Source: CAYQOX01 sp964419335
GTDB lineage: Bacteria > Hinthialibacterota > Hinthialibacteria > Hinthialibacterales > Hinthialibacteraceae
Assembly: GCA_964419335.1 (NCBI GenBank)
Contig: CAYQOX010000042.1
Span: forward strand, 1-39,171
Length of the DNA: 39,171 nt
Reading direction: 5' to 3'
Part shown: positions 16,696 to 25,578 of the stretch, one piece after another
How positions within the stretch are numbered: the stretch's first letter is position 1
How the letters are laid out: each line of letters starts with the position of its first letter
The notes under the pieces: model-generated
The model's input: only the letters and a program-made list of their open reading frames with translations
Told to the model about the DNA's origin: nothing
Database searches by the model: none
Made by a program: the position numbers and the translations under genes

Positions 16696-18351
16696 ATGGC
16701 CAAACGATATGCTTTAGGAATCGATTACGGTACAGAATCAGGACGCGCCCTGCTGGTGGATGTCGAAAACGGGGAAGAAATCGCAACCCATGTTTATCCA
16801 TACAAGAATGGGGTTCTGGATGAAACCCTTCCCGGTGGAACTCGACTCGAACCGGATTGGGCTTTGCAAGATCCGGGTGACTGGATCGAAACCTTGAAAG
16901 TAACAATCCCTGCGGTCATTCAAGAAGCGGGAATTTCGGGAGAGGAGATCATCGGGATGGGGGTAGATTTCACCTCGTGTACGGTTCTTCCCGTGGATGA
17001 ATCAGGAACTCCATTATGCAAAACCTATCCCAACCGTCCCCATGCCTGGCCGAAATTATGGAAACATCACGCGGCTCAACCCGAAGCGGATCAAATCACC
17101 CAAAAGATCCAAGAAATGGGAGACCCGATTCTTGAACGCTATGGGGGAAAAATGTCTTCGGAATGGATCTTTCCGAAAATATATCAAGTATTCAATGAAG
17201 ACGAAGAGATGTACGATCAAGCCGCGCGCTTTATCGAAGGTGGCGATTGGGTGGTAGAACAATTATGTGGAAAAGAAGCTCGCAGTTCTTGTATGGCAGG
17301 TTATAAAGGGATGTGGGATAAGGATGAAGGTTTCTTAAGTCAAGAGATCCTCCGCGCTCTACATCCTAAATTAGGTGAAATTATCGGCACCAAACTCACA
17401 ACGAAGATTCTCCCTTTAGGTGATAAAGCCGGTGAGTTAACAGAAGAAATGGCTCAACTCACGGGGCTCAAAGCGGGAACTGCGATCGCGGTTGCTATTA
17501 TCGATGCCCATGCCGCCGTCCCGGGGTCCTCGGTAACAGAAGCGGGAAAGATGCTCATGGTGATGGGAACCTCTACCTGTCACATGCTGTTGTCAGATAA
17601 AAAGATGAAAGTGGATGGAATGTGCGGCTGCGTGAAAGACGGGATTCTCCCCGGCTTTTATGGATATGAAGCAGGGCAACCGGCCACCGGGGATATCTTC
17701 GCGTGGTATGTAGAGCATGGTGCTCCGGCCTCGATTAAAGAAGAAGCCGAGCAGAACGATCTCTCGATGCACAAGCTATTGGAACAGCGGGCTTTTCAAT
17801 TAAAGCCAGGGCAAAGCGGGCTCGTCGCGTTGGATTGGTGGAACGGAAACCGATCGGTACTCGTCGATGCAGAACTTTCCGGTATGCTTCTGGGTATGAC
17901 TCTCAATACACGGGCGGAAGAAATCTATTTGGCTTTGATTGAGGCGACCGCCTATGGTACCCGCCGTATCATTCAAGCGTTCGAAGAAAGCGGGATTGCC
18001 ATTACGGAACTCTACGCCTGCGGAGGTCTTTCTCAACGAAACAAGCTGCTGATGCAGGTTTATTCGGACGTGACCGGGTTGCCCATCCATATAGCGGCTT
18101 CTGAACAAACCTGCGCTTTAGGGGCAGCCATTCTGGGTACTGTAGCCGCAGGAAAAGAAAAGGGAGGATATGATACACCTCAGGAAGCCGCTCAAACGAT
18201 GGCGCGTCTACAACGCAATGCCTATACTCCAACAGCCGAGCGCCATAAAAAATATTCGGCTTTATACAATGAGTATCTCACCTTACATGATTATTTCGGC
18301 CAGGGAGGCAATGACATAATGAAACGCCTGCGTCAGATGCGTCATTCATGA
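16696..18351 (+). CDS. araB: L-ribulokinase (FGGY family)
   Basis: AraB phosphorylates L-ribulose to L-ribulose-5-phosphate in arabinose catabolism. FGGY features are the N-terminal nucleotide loop GIDYGTESGRALLVD, the DFTSCT segment of ribulokinases, MGTSTCHML, and the C-terminal ATP-binding CGGLSQRNKLLMQVYSDV. Length (551 aa) is typical of AraB. The ATG at 16696 has GGAGAAGAG eight bases upstream; the ATG at 16681 has a poorer site, so five residues fewer is preferred. No araA (isomerase), araD (epimerase) or arabinose regulator lies in the window, so the gene stands alone with its own promoter. Related pentulose substrates cannot be ruled out. Confidence 0.88.
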   Translation: MAKRYALGIDYGTESGRALLVDVENGEEIATHVYPYKNGVLDETLPGGTRLEPDWALQDPGDWIETLKVTIPAVIQEAGISGEEIIGMGVDFTSCTVLPVDESGTPLCKTYPNRPHAWPKLWKHHAAQPEADQITQKIQEMGDPILERYGGKMSSEWIFPKIYQVFNEDEEMYDQAARFIEGGDWVVEQLCGKEARSSCMAGYKGMWDKDEGFLSQEILRALHPKLGEIIGTKLTTKILPLGDKAGELTEEMAQLTGLKAGTAIAVAIIDAHAAVPGSSVTEAGKMLMVMGTSTCHMLLSDKKMKVDGMCGCVKDGILPGFYGYEAGQPATGDIFAWYVEHGAPASIKEEAEQNDLSMHKLLEQRAFQLKPGQSGLVALDWWNGNRSVLVDAELSGMLLGMTLNTRAEEIYLALIEATAYGTRRIIQAFEESGIAITELYACGGLSQRNKLLMQVYSDVTGLPIHIAASEQTCALGAAILGTVAAGKEKGGYDTPQEAAQTMARLQRNAYTPTAERHKKYSALYNEYLTLHDYFGQGGNDIMKRLRQMRHS

Positions 18352-18400
18352 GTCTGCATGAAAACAGGAGAATCCCCTGCGAAGGGATAACCGGCGATGT

Positions 18401-20083
18401 TTATTCGTTTAAAACCGTGAATGAGGTCTCACTTTTGTCTGGATGATAGGTTTCAACGACTGTGAGTATACGTTTTTGGTTCAGATGAGTTATCTCATCA
18501 GGTGATAAGGTGTATCCCTGTACATCGAGTTCCTGAGGTTGGAAATACCGTGACTGGGGAACATAGCGAGCGGGGAATTCATCGCCGATGTGGAGCGCTT
18601 TTACCTGGTGATTTCCTTCCAACCAAAGTTGGGTTTGTACTTCGATCTCACGATTTCTTCTTTTAATATTGCGCTGAAAACGTACCGGTACAGGTTTGAG
18701 GCCTGTCATTAAGAGTTTTCGAATAAATCCCTTGAGCCAATAGGCAGTTTTTTCATGTCCGCCAAGAAGTAACATTCCAAGACGGAAGAGAATAAACTTC
18801 CAGGGAGTAAACACTTTCGTAGGGATTTTGTGGCAATGTCCGCGTATTTCAATTTCGTTACCGCGGTCATCCACTTTATGGGCGGGATCGATCCACTGGC
18901 TAGTAAAAACCAACCCTCGGTCTAAGATTCCAATGATCCCGCAATCATTCAATCCTAGTTTATCTTTAACAAAATGTTTGACCACACCACCTTTCGCTGC
19001 GTTGATTACGGTGTAGGTTTGGTTGGATTTTTCGACCGCAATACGTGCCCCCTGGAAATAGGTACGGAAATCATCCCGCTCGTAGGGTACAGGGGGAAGG
19101 TTATCGGAGCGCTTGCCATAATCGACATAAGATAAAAGCAGTTCGGGGATGCGGTAGACAAAATAGCGTTCTCCTTGAATCTCGGGTGGCACGAGTCCAC
19201 CCTCGCGCAAACCAATAAGCATCTTGTCGGCAATCGAAGCAGCCAGGGGAATCTTTTCAGTCAAGCATTCATAGCCATGGGGGTAAAAATGCAAAGTTTG
19301 ACGGCTTCCTATGGTGCCAGCGTAATGTCCGTTGGGGTAGACAAAGTAACTGCTGAATTCCACCCATTTCTGAAAATAGTCATCAAAACGCTCATCGGAA
19401 TAGAGTTTCGCCAATTTCGCCATGAAGCTGATGGTCGCTGAGAGATAACCTGGATCCGCCCCGTCATATTCCAAACACCAGCCTTCCTCATGAACGTAGG
19501 AAAAAAAGAGGTCGAGTTTATTGTTGAAGGCTTTTTCAATCTGGGTATCCTGGGTTAGTAGATAGGCTTCATACATGGGCAAAATCGCCATCGCGTGGTG
19601 ATTGGCAAGCACACCGGATTCATCGGTGCGGGAAAGAAAAACGCCGGCTCGATGAATCGCTTGAAGAAAGCGCTCTTTTAATTTCTCAGGAAAATGATTA
19701 CCTACCAGGCGGTAGGTACCGCACATTGCATAAACGAGAAATCCTGTAGGGCCTGCCCAGCCTCGTTCGTTGGGATAGAACTCGTCGAAGGAGCCGTCTT
19801 TGTGCTGGATACGAATCCAATAATCGACCCCTGCTATTGTCCATTGCAAGATTTTGGGATGTTGATAATAAAGATTTCCTGGCATCTCATGGGCATAGAC
19901 CAAGGCTAAAGCATGAGTGCCAAATTGGGCAATGGAGGAAGGAAAATCGGTAGCGCGGCAGAGCCAATACTCACGGTTCATGCACCCATACGTGGGTGAA
20001 AAGGGATTCCGGTCTTGGCTGGATAACAAACGAGGAATCTGGCATAGAGCCTTTTGCGCATAGAGATCACGGAGTGAGTTCAT
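18401..20083 (-). CDS. uncharacterised alpha/alpha-toroid-like protein (polysaccharide-associated)
   Basis: I cannot name a function. The N-terminal ~300 residues contain repeated helical pairs with aromatic residues (MNREYWLCRATDFPSS, VDYWIRIQHKDGSFDEFYP, EGWCLEYDGADPGYLSATIS) as in alpha/alpha-toroid enzymes and heparinase II/III-like proteins. The C-terminal ~230 residues are beta-rich. From memory, the 'YW....TDFPS' pattern occurs in proteins encoded in exopolysaccharide loci. There is no signal peptide. The ATG at 20083 is preferred over a TTG at 20095, which lacks a ribosome binding site. The gene follows nadB by 29 bases on the same strand, so it may be the last gene of the pan-nad operon, although its role does not fit that pathway. 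Confidence 0.6.
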   Translation of the reverse strand: MNSLRDLYAQKALCQIPRLLSSQDRNPFSPTYGCMNREYWLCRATDFPSSIAQFGTHALALVYAHEMPGNLYYQHPKILQWTIAGVDYWIRIQHKDGSFDEFYPNERGWAGPTGFLVYAMCGTYRLVGNHFPEKLKERFLQAIHRAGVFLSRTDESGVLANHHAMAILPMYEAYLLTQDTQIEKAFNNKLDLFFSYVHEEGWCLEYDGADPGYLSATISFMAKLAKLYSDERFDDYFQKWVEFSSYFVYPNGHYAGTIGSRQTLHFYPHGYECLTEKIPLAASIADKMLIGLREGGLVPPEIQGERYFVYRIPELLLSYVDYGKRSDNLPPVPYERDDFRTYFQGARIAVEKSNQTYTVINAAKGGVVKHFVKDKLGLNDCGIIGILDRGLVFTSQWIDPAHKVDDRGNEIEIRGHCHKIPTKVFTPWKFILFRLGMLLLGGHEKTAYWLKGFIRKLLMTGLKPVPVRFQRNIKRRNREIEVQTQLWLEGNHQVKALHIGDEFPARYVPQSRYFQPQELDVQGYTLSPDEITHLNQKRILTVVETYHPDKSETSFTVLNE

Positions 20084-20112
20084 CGATTTTTCCAATTCAG
20101 TTGAGATGGCGC

Positions 20113-21726
20113 TTATGACTGCGATACAGGTTCCGTTATCACCTTATAAGGTTGATCCGAGGCTTTATAAATAATGGTATTTTTAGGGATGGGATCAAGC
20201 GATGGAGAATCCGTTATATAGTGGAGGCCACGACTTTCATTACGATTTTGGGCACAGTGCACAATCAATTCGGCTACTTGGGCTAAGTTACGCAATTCCA
20301 AAAGATCATAAGAAATATACCCTTCCTCGTAGTAACTATCGATTTCATCCTTAAGAACACTTAAACGCTTTTGGGCTTGCTGTAACCGTGCTTTGGAACG
20401 AACAATCCCTACATAATCCCACATAAGCAAACGCAGGGTTTTGCGTAAATTGACCAAGCGAACCGCTTCTAAACTATCATCGACAAAGGGTTCTTTCCAT
20501 CCGATGTCATCAACCGCGAATTCCCGTTCGTGTAATTTTTGCGAAACGGCATAATTCACCGCTTGTTTACTAAAGACCAGGGCTTCAAGGATGGAATTAC
20601 TAGCCAAGCGATTGGCACCATGCACTCCGGTACACGAGGCTTCGCCAATGCAGAATAACCCATCGATGTCGGTCGCGCTATGTTCATCCACCAAAACCCC
20701 ACCGCACATATAGTGGGCGGCAGGGACGACGGGAATCATATCTTTTTCTAAATGCAAGCCTTTGCTTTCGCAAAACTGAGAAATATTGGGGAAACGCTTA
20801 TGAATAAAATCCAAGCCTAGATGGCGAATATCCAGGTAACAAAAATCGTCGCCACGTTTTTTCATTTCAGTATCAATGGCACGGGCAACGATATCACGAG
20901 GGGCAAGATCCTTGCGTGGATGATAATTATCCATAAAAGCGGTGCCATCGGTGGCACGTAAGATCCCTCCTTCACCGCGAACGGCTTCAGAAATCAAAAA
21001 CGGCTGTTGCATTCCTGAGTCATAGAAGGCGGTGGGGTGGAATTGGATAAACTCCATATTGGCGATTTGGCATCCCGCACGGTAGGCCATGGCAACCCCA
21101 TCGCCGGTAGCGATGGGTGGGTTGGTGGAATGATAATAGACTAGTCCGCAGCCTCCAGAACTAATAATGGTCACAGGAGAGAGAAATTTATGTAGATTCC
21201 GGGTCGCTTTATCCCACACCCAAGAGCCCCAGCAACGTTGATCATCGAGTAAGAGATCAATAGAAATGTGGTGCTCAAAAAAGCGAATACGTGGGTGTTG
21301 GCAAACTTTTTTGAGCAAGGCTTGTTCTACTTCGCGTCCGGTAAGATCCTGAGCATGAACGATGCGGCGGAAAGAATGGCCTCCCTCCCGTCCCAAGGCC
21401 AAAGAGCCGTTTTCTGCGCGAGTGAAGGAAACCCCGATTTGGATTAATTCACGAATCATGTCAGGGCCTTTTGTAACGATTAATTCAACTCGTTTACGAT
21501 CACACAACCCAGCCCCGGCTTCTAAGGTATCACGGACATGAGATTCAAAGGAATCACTTTGATCAAGAACAGAAGCAATCCCACCTTGAGCATAATTGGT
21601 ATTGGATTCAAAATCTTCCTTTTTCGTGACCAAGTTTACAGTTCCATACTCTGCCGCATACAACGCTGTCTTTAACCCCGCGACTCCAGAACCGATGACA
21701 AGAAAAGCACTCCGATGCGCCCCCAT
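20113..21726 (-). CDS. nadB: L-aspartate oxidase
   Basis: NadB oxidises L-aspartate to iminoaspartate with FAD, the first step of de novo NAD synthesis. It shows the FAD-binding VIGSGVAGLKTALYAAEYG at the N-terminus, NTNYAQGGIASVL, GREGGHSFRRIVHA, IQFHPTAFY, EAVRGEGG and HGANRLASNSILEALVF. Length (537 aa) is normal. The ATG at 21726 has AGGAG seven bases upstream; a TTG at 21744 is a less likely start. It follows panD by 27 bases. Both enzymes draw on aspartate. The partner quinolinate synthase gene nadA is not in the window. Confidence 0.95.
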   Translation of the reverse strand: MGAHRSAFLVIGSGVAGLKTALYAAEYGTVNLVTKKEDFESNTNYAQGGIASVLDQSDSFESHVRDTLEAGAGLCDRKRVELIVTKGPDMIRELIQIGVSFTRAENGSLALGREGGHSFRRIVHAQDLTGREVEQALLKKVCQHPRIRFFEHHISIDLLLDDQRCWGSWVWDKATRNLHKFLSPVTIISSGGCGLVYYHSTNPPIATGDGVAMAYRAGCQIANMEFIQFHPTAFYDSGMQQPFLISEAVRGEGGILRATDGTAFMDNYHPRKDLAPRDIVARAIDTEMKKRGDDFCYLDIRHLGLDFIHKRFPNISQFCESKGLHLEKDMIPVVPAAHYMCGGVLVDEHSATDIDGLFCIGEASCTGVHGANRLASNSILEALVFSKQAVNYAVSQKLHEREFAVDDIGWKEPFVDDSLEAVRLVNLRKTLRLLMWDYVGIVRSKARLQQAQKRLSVLKDEIDSYYEEGYISYDLLELRNLAQVAELIVHCAQNRNESRGLHYITDSPSLDPIPKNTIIYKASDQPYKVITEPVSQS

Positions 21727-21753
21727 AGCGGATCTCCTTTGCAACGATGTTAA

Positions 21754-22140
21754 TCAGGTGGAAAGATAATCTTCTTCCGAACGATCTTCGACCCGGACTA
21801 ATTGATTTTTTTCATCGACGTAAACAATACGGTGGGAATAGGTAGAGAGTTCTTCCTCTTCGAATTGAGCAAACGAGAGGATGAGAATTTCGTCACCTTT
21901 CTCAATCACACGTCCTGCCGCCCCTTTTACGGAGATCGTCCCAGATCCCTTGGGTGCGGGGATGGCATAGGTGATAATGCGTGTGCCATTGTTCATATTC
22001 AGTACATGTATCTGTTCACCCCAGACAATATCGGCTGCTTCCATTAAATTGGTATCGATCGCCAAGCTGCCTGCGTAATGAATTTCCTTACTGGTAACCC
22101 GTGCTTCCTGAATTTTGGATTTCAACATATATCGTTGCAT
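21754..22140 (-). CDS. panD: aspartate 1-decarboxylase proenzyme
   Basis: PanD converts L-aspartate to beta-alanine for pantothenate. It is made as an inactive chain that cleaves itself before Ser25 to form the pyruvoyl cofactor. The cleavage site is visible as HYAGS, with Gly24-Ser25 at the canonical position. Other family landmarks are ADIVWGEQIHVLN, ERGDE-like IEKGDEILILSF, and NGTRIITYAIP. Length 128 aa is typical. The gene lies 22 bases after panC on the same strand. Confidence 0.96.
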   Translation of the reverse strand: MQRYMLKSKIQEARVTSKEIHYAGSLAIDTNLMEAADIVWGEQIHVLNMNNGTRIITYAIPAPKGSGTISVKGAAGRVIEKGDEILILSFAQFEEEELSTYSHRIVYVDEKNQLVRVEDRSEEDYLST

Positions 22141-22162
22141 AAGACTATCACCTTTAGCTTGA

Positions 22163-23008
22163 TTACTCTTCGAAGATCATGTTATCAATTAAGCGTGTTT
22201 TGGCGACATAGATCGCACCTATCATTATATTACCGGGGTGGACATTTTTCACGGATTGAAAAGTATCGAGATCGACAATCCCAAGATAATCGAGGCGTAC
22301 ATCCGGCATATCCTGGATCATTTGGGTTGATTCGTGCAGGATGGCATCGGCATCTCGTATGCCTTGGCGGAAGCGTTCCATCCCGTGTTGTAATGCTTGG
22401 GAAAGAATCAACGTTTTTTTTCGTTCTTCTCCTTTGAGATAGACATTACGGGAAGAAAGAGCCAATCCATCTTCTTCACGTACCGTGGGACAGGGGATGA
22501 TCTCTATGGGGAATTTCAAATCCTTCGCCATTTGTTGGATCACGGCGAATTGTTGAGCATCCTTCATCCCGAAATAGGCACGATCGGGCTGAACAAGGTT
22601 AAAGAGAATGGTTACGATAGTACATACCCCGCGAAAGTGTCCAGGCCGTGAGGCACCGCACCAGCCTTCGCTTTGCTTTGGGGGGGTCACATAGGTAGAA
22701 AAATCAGGGGGATAAATTTCCTCAAAGGGTGGAATAAAGACCCAATCGACGCCTTCCGCTTTCAACAAGCGAAAATCGCGTTCTTCATCCCGGGGGTAGG
22801 TATCGAAATCTTCTCCCTGAGCGAACTGGGTCGGATTAACAAAAATCGAGACCATCAATTGTTCATTGTTCTTTCTGGCCTCACGGATTAAGGATAAATG
22901 TCCTTCATGAAGAAAGCCCATGGTCGGCACGAAACCTAGGCTGACGGCGGATTGACGAATGGAGAGAGTGGCTTCACGTATTTCACTTACTCTTCGTAAG
23001 ATTTTCAC
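22163..23008 (-). CDS. panC: pantothenate synthetase (pantoate--beta-alanine ligase)
   Basis: PanC joins pantoate and beta-alanine with ATP. It belongs to the HIGH-type nucleotidyltransferase fold: VPTMGFLHEGHLSLIREA (HEGH) near residues 28-45, SIFVNPTQF for pantoate binding, YFGMKDAQQ, and a KMSKS-like LSSRN at about 190. Length 281 aa is normal. It sits between panB (100 bases upstream) and panD (22 bases downstream). The ORF begins MKILRRVSEIREA, matching family N-termini. Confidence 0.96.
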   Translation of the reverse strand: MKILRRVSEIREATLSIRQSAVSLGFVPTMGFLHEGHLSLIREARKNNEQLMVSIFVNPTQFAQGEDFDTYPRDEERDFRLLKAEGVDWVFIPPFEEIYPPDFSTYVTPPKQSEGWCGASRPGHFRGVCTIVTILFNLVQPDRAYFGMKDAQQFAVIQQMAKDLKFPIEIIPCPTVREEDGLALSSRNVYLKGEERKKTLILSQALQHGMERFRQGIRDADAILHESTQMIQDMPDVRLDYLGIVDLDTFQSVKNVHPGNIMIGAIYVAKTRLIDNMIFEE

Positions 23009-23108
23009 GATTTCGTTCCAATGCTGGTTTAGTTAATTTCTATGATCATCATAAAATGACTTTCTTATTTAGAATAGGGTAAGGACTTTAGATAAGCATT
23101 TTGTGACT

Positions 23109-23957
23109 TTATGAAGTGTCTTTGTTAAAGTGTAAAGATTGTACTACATCTTGATCGACGTTGTAACTTTCATCTAGGGTAGGAAACGAGCCGTCTTTGA
23201 CAGCTTGGCAATAGTCGGCAAACGCTTTGGAGGCTTCTTCGCCCAATTGGGCGAAGCGCCGCACAAAATGGGGCTGGAAGGAAGTAAATAACCCCAGCAT
23301 ATCCGCATAAACCAGCACCTGGCCATTGCAGTAGGGACCGGCACCAATGCCGAGGGTGGGAATCGACAAAGCGTTGGTAATTTGTTGTGCCACCTGCCAA
23401 GGAACGGCTTCGATGACAATCGAGAAGGCCCCTGCTTCTTCAATGGCTTTTGCATCTTTTAACAGAGTTTGGGCGGATTGGAGGGTTTTCCCCTGGACCC
23501 GATGGCCGCCTATTTGTTTGCTCGATTGAGGTCCCAGACCTACATGACCCATAACGGGAATCCCGGCTTCGACCATATGGCGCACCGCTTTGGCGGCGTG
23601 GACACCGCCTTCTAGTTTAACCGCATCGGCACGACCTTCTTTCATTAAACGTCCCGCGTTATGCAAGGCTTCTTCCGCATTGACCTGATAGGACATGAAA
23701 GGCAAGTCGGTGACGATCATGGCTCGTTTGACTCCACGGCGTACAGCCCGGGTGTGATAGATCATATCCTCCATGGTTACAGGGAGGGTATCCTCGTGCC
23801 CCTGAACCACCATCCCAAGAGAATCACCCACCAGCAGCGCATCTACGCCGGCTTCGTCCATCAAATGAGCGAAAGTGCAATCATAGGCGGTGAGCATAGT
23901 GATTTTCTCGTCTTTTTCCTTGCGCTTTTGAAAAGTAATAACATTAACTTTTTTCAT
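23109..23957 (-). CDS. panB: 3-methyl-2-oxobutanoate hydroxymethyltransferase (ketopantoate synthase)
   Basis: PanB transfers a hydroxymethyl group from methylene-tetrahydrofolate to ketoisovalerate, the first committed step of pantothenate synthesis. The TIM-barrel motifs are TMLTAYD, LVGDSLGMVVQGHEDTLPVT, DLPFMSYQ, VKLEGG, PVMGHVGLGPQS and GIGAG. Length 282 aa is normal. The ATG at 23957 has AGGAGG six bases upstream; an upstream TTG at 23981 would add eight residues without support. It is preceded by a HAD phosphatase gene 50 bases away. Confidence 0.96.
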   Translation of the reverse strand: MKKVNVITFQKRKEKDEKITMLTAYDCTFAHLMDEAGVDALLVGDSLGMVVQGHEDTLPVTMEDMIYHTRAVRRGVKRAMIVTDLPFMSYQVNAEEALHNAGRLMKEGRADAVKLEGGVHAAKAVRHMVEAGIPVMGHVGLGPQSSKQIGGHRVQGKTLQSAQTLLKDAKAIEEAGAFSIVIEAVPWQVAQQITNALSIPTLGIGAGPYCNGQVLVYADMLGLFTSFQPHFVRRFAQLGEEASKAFADYCQAVKDGSFPTLDESYNVDQDVVQSLHFNKDTS

Positions 23958-24007
23958 GATGAACCTCCTGGTGAGAGACAATGGGGGCTTACGTATCCTT
24001 CAATTAT

Positions 24008-24706
24008 TTATTGTTTTGGTTCACAATCTTCTTGCGATTCTACGCTTCGAATTTGTTGTAATAATTCGTGCTCTTTCTCGATCACGTCACCAAAGTGATG
24101 AAAAGGATAATGAGGAATGTTATTTTTTTGGCAAAATTCTAAAAGATTTCGCTTTGCGTAAATCACATCACATTTTTGGGCAGCACATACATCAGAAATG
24201 CCATCGCCGATATACACCAGCCGCTTGTCCCGATAGGGTAGGAGATGTTGGCATTTGCAATTGGCCATATCGCGTTCGCAATCTTTGTTATACCAGGGAA
24301 ATTCAACTTTGATTCCCTTCTCGGTCCAAATCATTTTATTGCTAAAATAGAGAAGATACTCCAATCCCTCTTCGCGCAGTAATAAATCGATATAGTAATC
24401 ATAGCCATCGGAGACGATGATCATCTTAGGGGGAGACTCGTGATTATGGGAGTTATGGACAAATTGAACGAAATCGTGGAATGTGGGATCAATCCCAATA
24501 TCAAGGACTTCTTGGCGGATTTGAGGTTCGCGAGGCTGGACTTCGTCCGCTAAACGTAGGTTACATTCTTTCGAAGAAATGTCTCCATTGAGATAGGAGA
24601 GAATTATTTTTTTCCAAACTGTAGGCGAACTGCTTTTCACAATATGATCCCACACATCCCGCCGCGAGATGGTATGATCGAAATCCACAAAATAAACAGT
24701 GTTCAT
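24008..24706 (-). CDS. HAD-family phosphatase (MtnX/SerB-like)
   Basis: A HAD subfamily IB-type hydrolase with the aspartyl nucleophile motif FVDFDHTIS (D8, D10), the middle Ser motif IIVSDGYDYYID and the metal-binding YIGDGISDVCAA. Length 232 aa fits MtnX-like phosphatases, whose members act on 2-hydroxy-3-keto-5-methylthiopentenyl phosphate or related small phosphates. Nothing in the window supports a methionine-salvage role. It is the first gene before panB (50-base gap) and may be the operon head. Its substrate is not predictable. The ATG at 24706 lacks a close ribosome binding site (GGAAGG lies about 15 bases away). Confidence 0.8.
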   Translation of the reverse strand: MNTVYFVDFDHTISRRDVWDHIVKSSSPTVWKKIILSYLNGDISSKECNLRLADEVQPREPQIRQEVLDIGIDPTFHDFVQFVHNSHNHESPPKMIIVSDGYDYYIDLLLREEGLEYLLYFSNKMIWTEKGIKVEFPWYNKDCERDMANCKCQHLLPYRDKRLVYIGDGISDVCAAQKCDVIYAKRNLLEFCQKNNIPHYPFHHFGDVIEKEHELLQQIRSVESQEDCEPKQ

Positions 24707-24968
24707 GAAATCACTGTATCCTTCCCATTGATCCTGAAATAATTTCGAGATCGCTATTTGGATGAATCAAAGGCCTCGATCTTTTCCGCTGAAAGCGGGC
24801 ATTTTTTACATCGCTTCCATACAAAGCCACTCCCTTTTAGTATAACACCGGATCAGGTTTTCAGAACGAGCCATGGGAAGAGAAATCCAGTCGAAATTAA
24901 ACACCTGCTTATGGATGGGATTCTTTGGCATTCCAAGGTACAATAATTAGAAAAAAGGAGTTCTACTG
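24707..24968. other. divergent spacer between the HAD phosphatase and hslV
   Basis: No gene is seen. The region contains a terminator-like hairpin at 24786-24807 on the + strand (separate entry) and, close to hslV, a possible -10 box TACAAT at 24938-24943 without a good -35. It is more GC-rich near the hairpin and AT-rich next to hslV. Confidence 0.5.
24786..24807 (+). terminator. orphan terminator-like hairpin upstream of hslV
   Basis: CCGCT-GAA-AGCGG (24786-24798) is followed within two bases by ATTTTTT. On the + strand there is no gene upstream for it to end, because the neighbour at 24706 is transcribed away. It could end a short unannotated transcript or be a leader attenuator. Confidence 0.5.
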
Positions 24969-25553
24969 TTGAGTCGACAATCAAAACCATTATCTTCACC
25001 TCACGCCACAACGATATTGGCTGTTCGCCGTGGAAGTGAAGTGGTCATCGCGGGGGATGGTCAAGTCACGCTTGGTGACACGGTAATGAAACAAACCGCT
25101 TGCAAAGTACGAACCATGTATAATGATGAGATCTTGGCAGGATTTGCAGGGACCTCAGCCGATGCTTTTACTTTGTTTGAGAAATTTGAATCCAAATTGG
25201 AAGAATATAGCGGAAATGTAACCCGTTCAGCGGTGGAATTGGCAAAAGAATGGCGTACGGATAAGATGTTGCGTCATCTTGAAGCCTTACTGATTGTATG
25301 TGATGAAACCATCACTCTGGTGATCTCGGGGACCGGGGATGTCATCGAGCCAGATGATGGAGTTATCGCCATCGGCTCAGGCGGCCCCTATGCCCAAGCG
25401 GCAGCCAAGGCGCTGTTAAAATATACGGAGTTGCCGGTTCAAGAGGTTGCGGAAAAGGCGATGGAATTGGCTGCTGAGATATGTGTTTACACCAATAATC
25501 GCATTGTCATGGAAAAGTTACCACGACCCGAGGAAAACAAAGACCATACATAA
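24969..25553 (+). CDS. hslV: HslV peptidase subunit of the HslUV protease
   Basis: HslV is the Thr-protease ring of the ATP-dependent HslUV (ClpQY) complex in the cytoplasm. The catalytic Thr is T14 in PHATTILAVRRG: the mature enzyme would start TTILAVRR after removal of a 13-residue propeptide, longer than the single Met of E. coli HslV. GDGQVTLGDTVMK and AIGSGGPYAQAAAKAL are family signatures. It starts at a TTG with AAAGGAG upstream. hslU starts 26 bases after its stop, as in most bacteria. Confidence 0.95.
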   Translation: MSRQSKPLSSPHATTILAVRRGSEVVIAGDGQVTLGDTVMKQTACKVRTMYNDEILAGFAGTSADAFTLFEKFESKLEEYSGNVTRSAVELAKEWRTDKMLRHLEALLIVCDETITLVISGTGDVIEPDDGVIAIGSGGPYAQAAAKALLKYTELPVQEVAEKAMELAAEICVYTNNRIVMEKLPRPEENKDHT

Positions 25554-25578
25554 AAGGAATAAAGGAATTGGAAATCGC

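Noticed and set aside
24707..24968. Riboswitch upstream of hslV or the HAD phosphatase
   Set aside because: No conserved riboswitch core was recognised; only a simple hairpin with a T-run is present.
25447..25578. Extended N-terminus for HslU starting inside hslV
   Set aside because: The extra 44 residues overlap hslV, match no HslU homologue, and the ATG at 25579 has a ribosome site and the normal family start.
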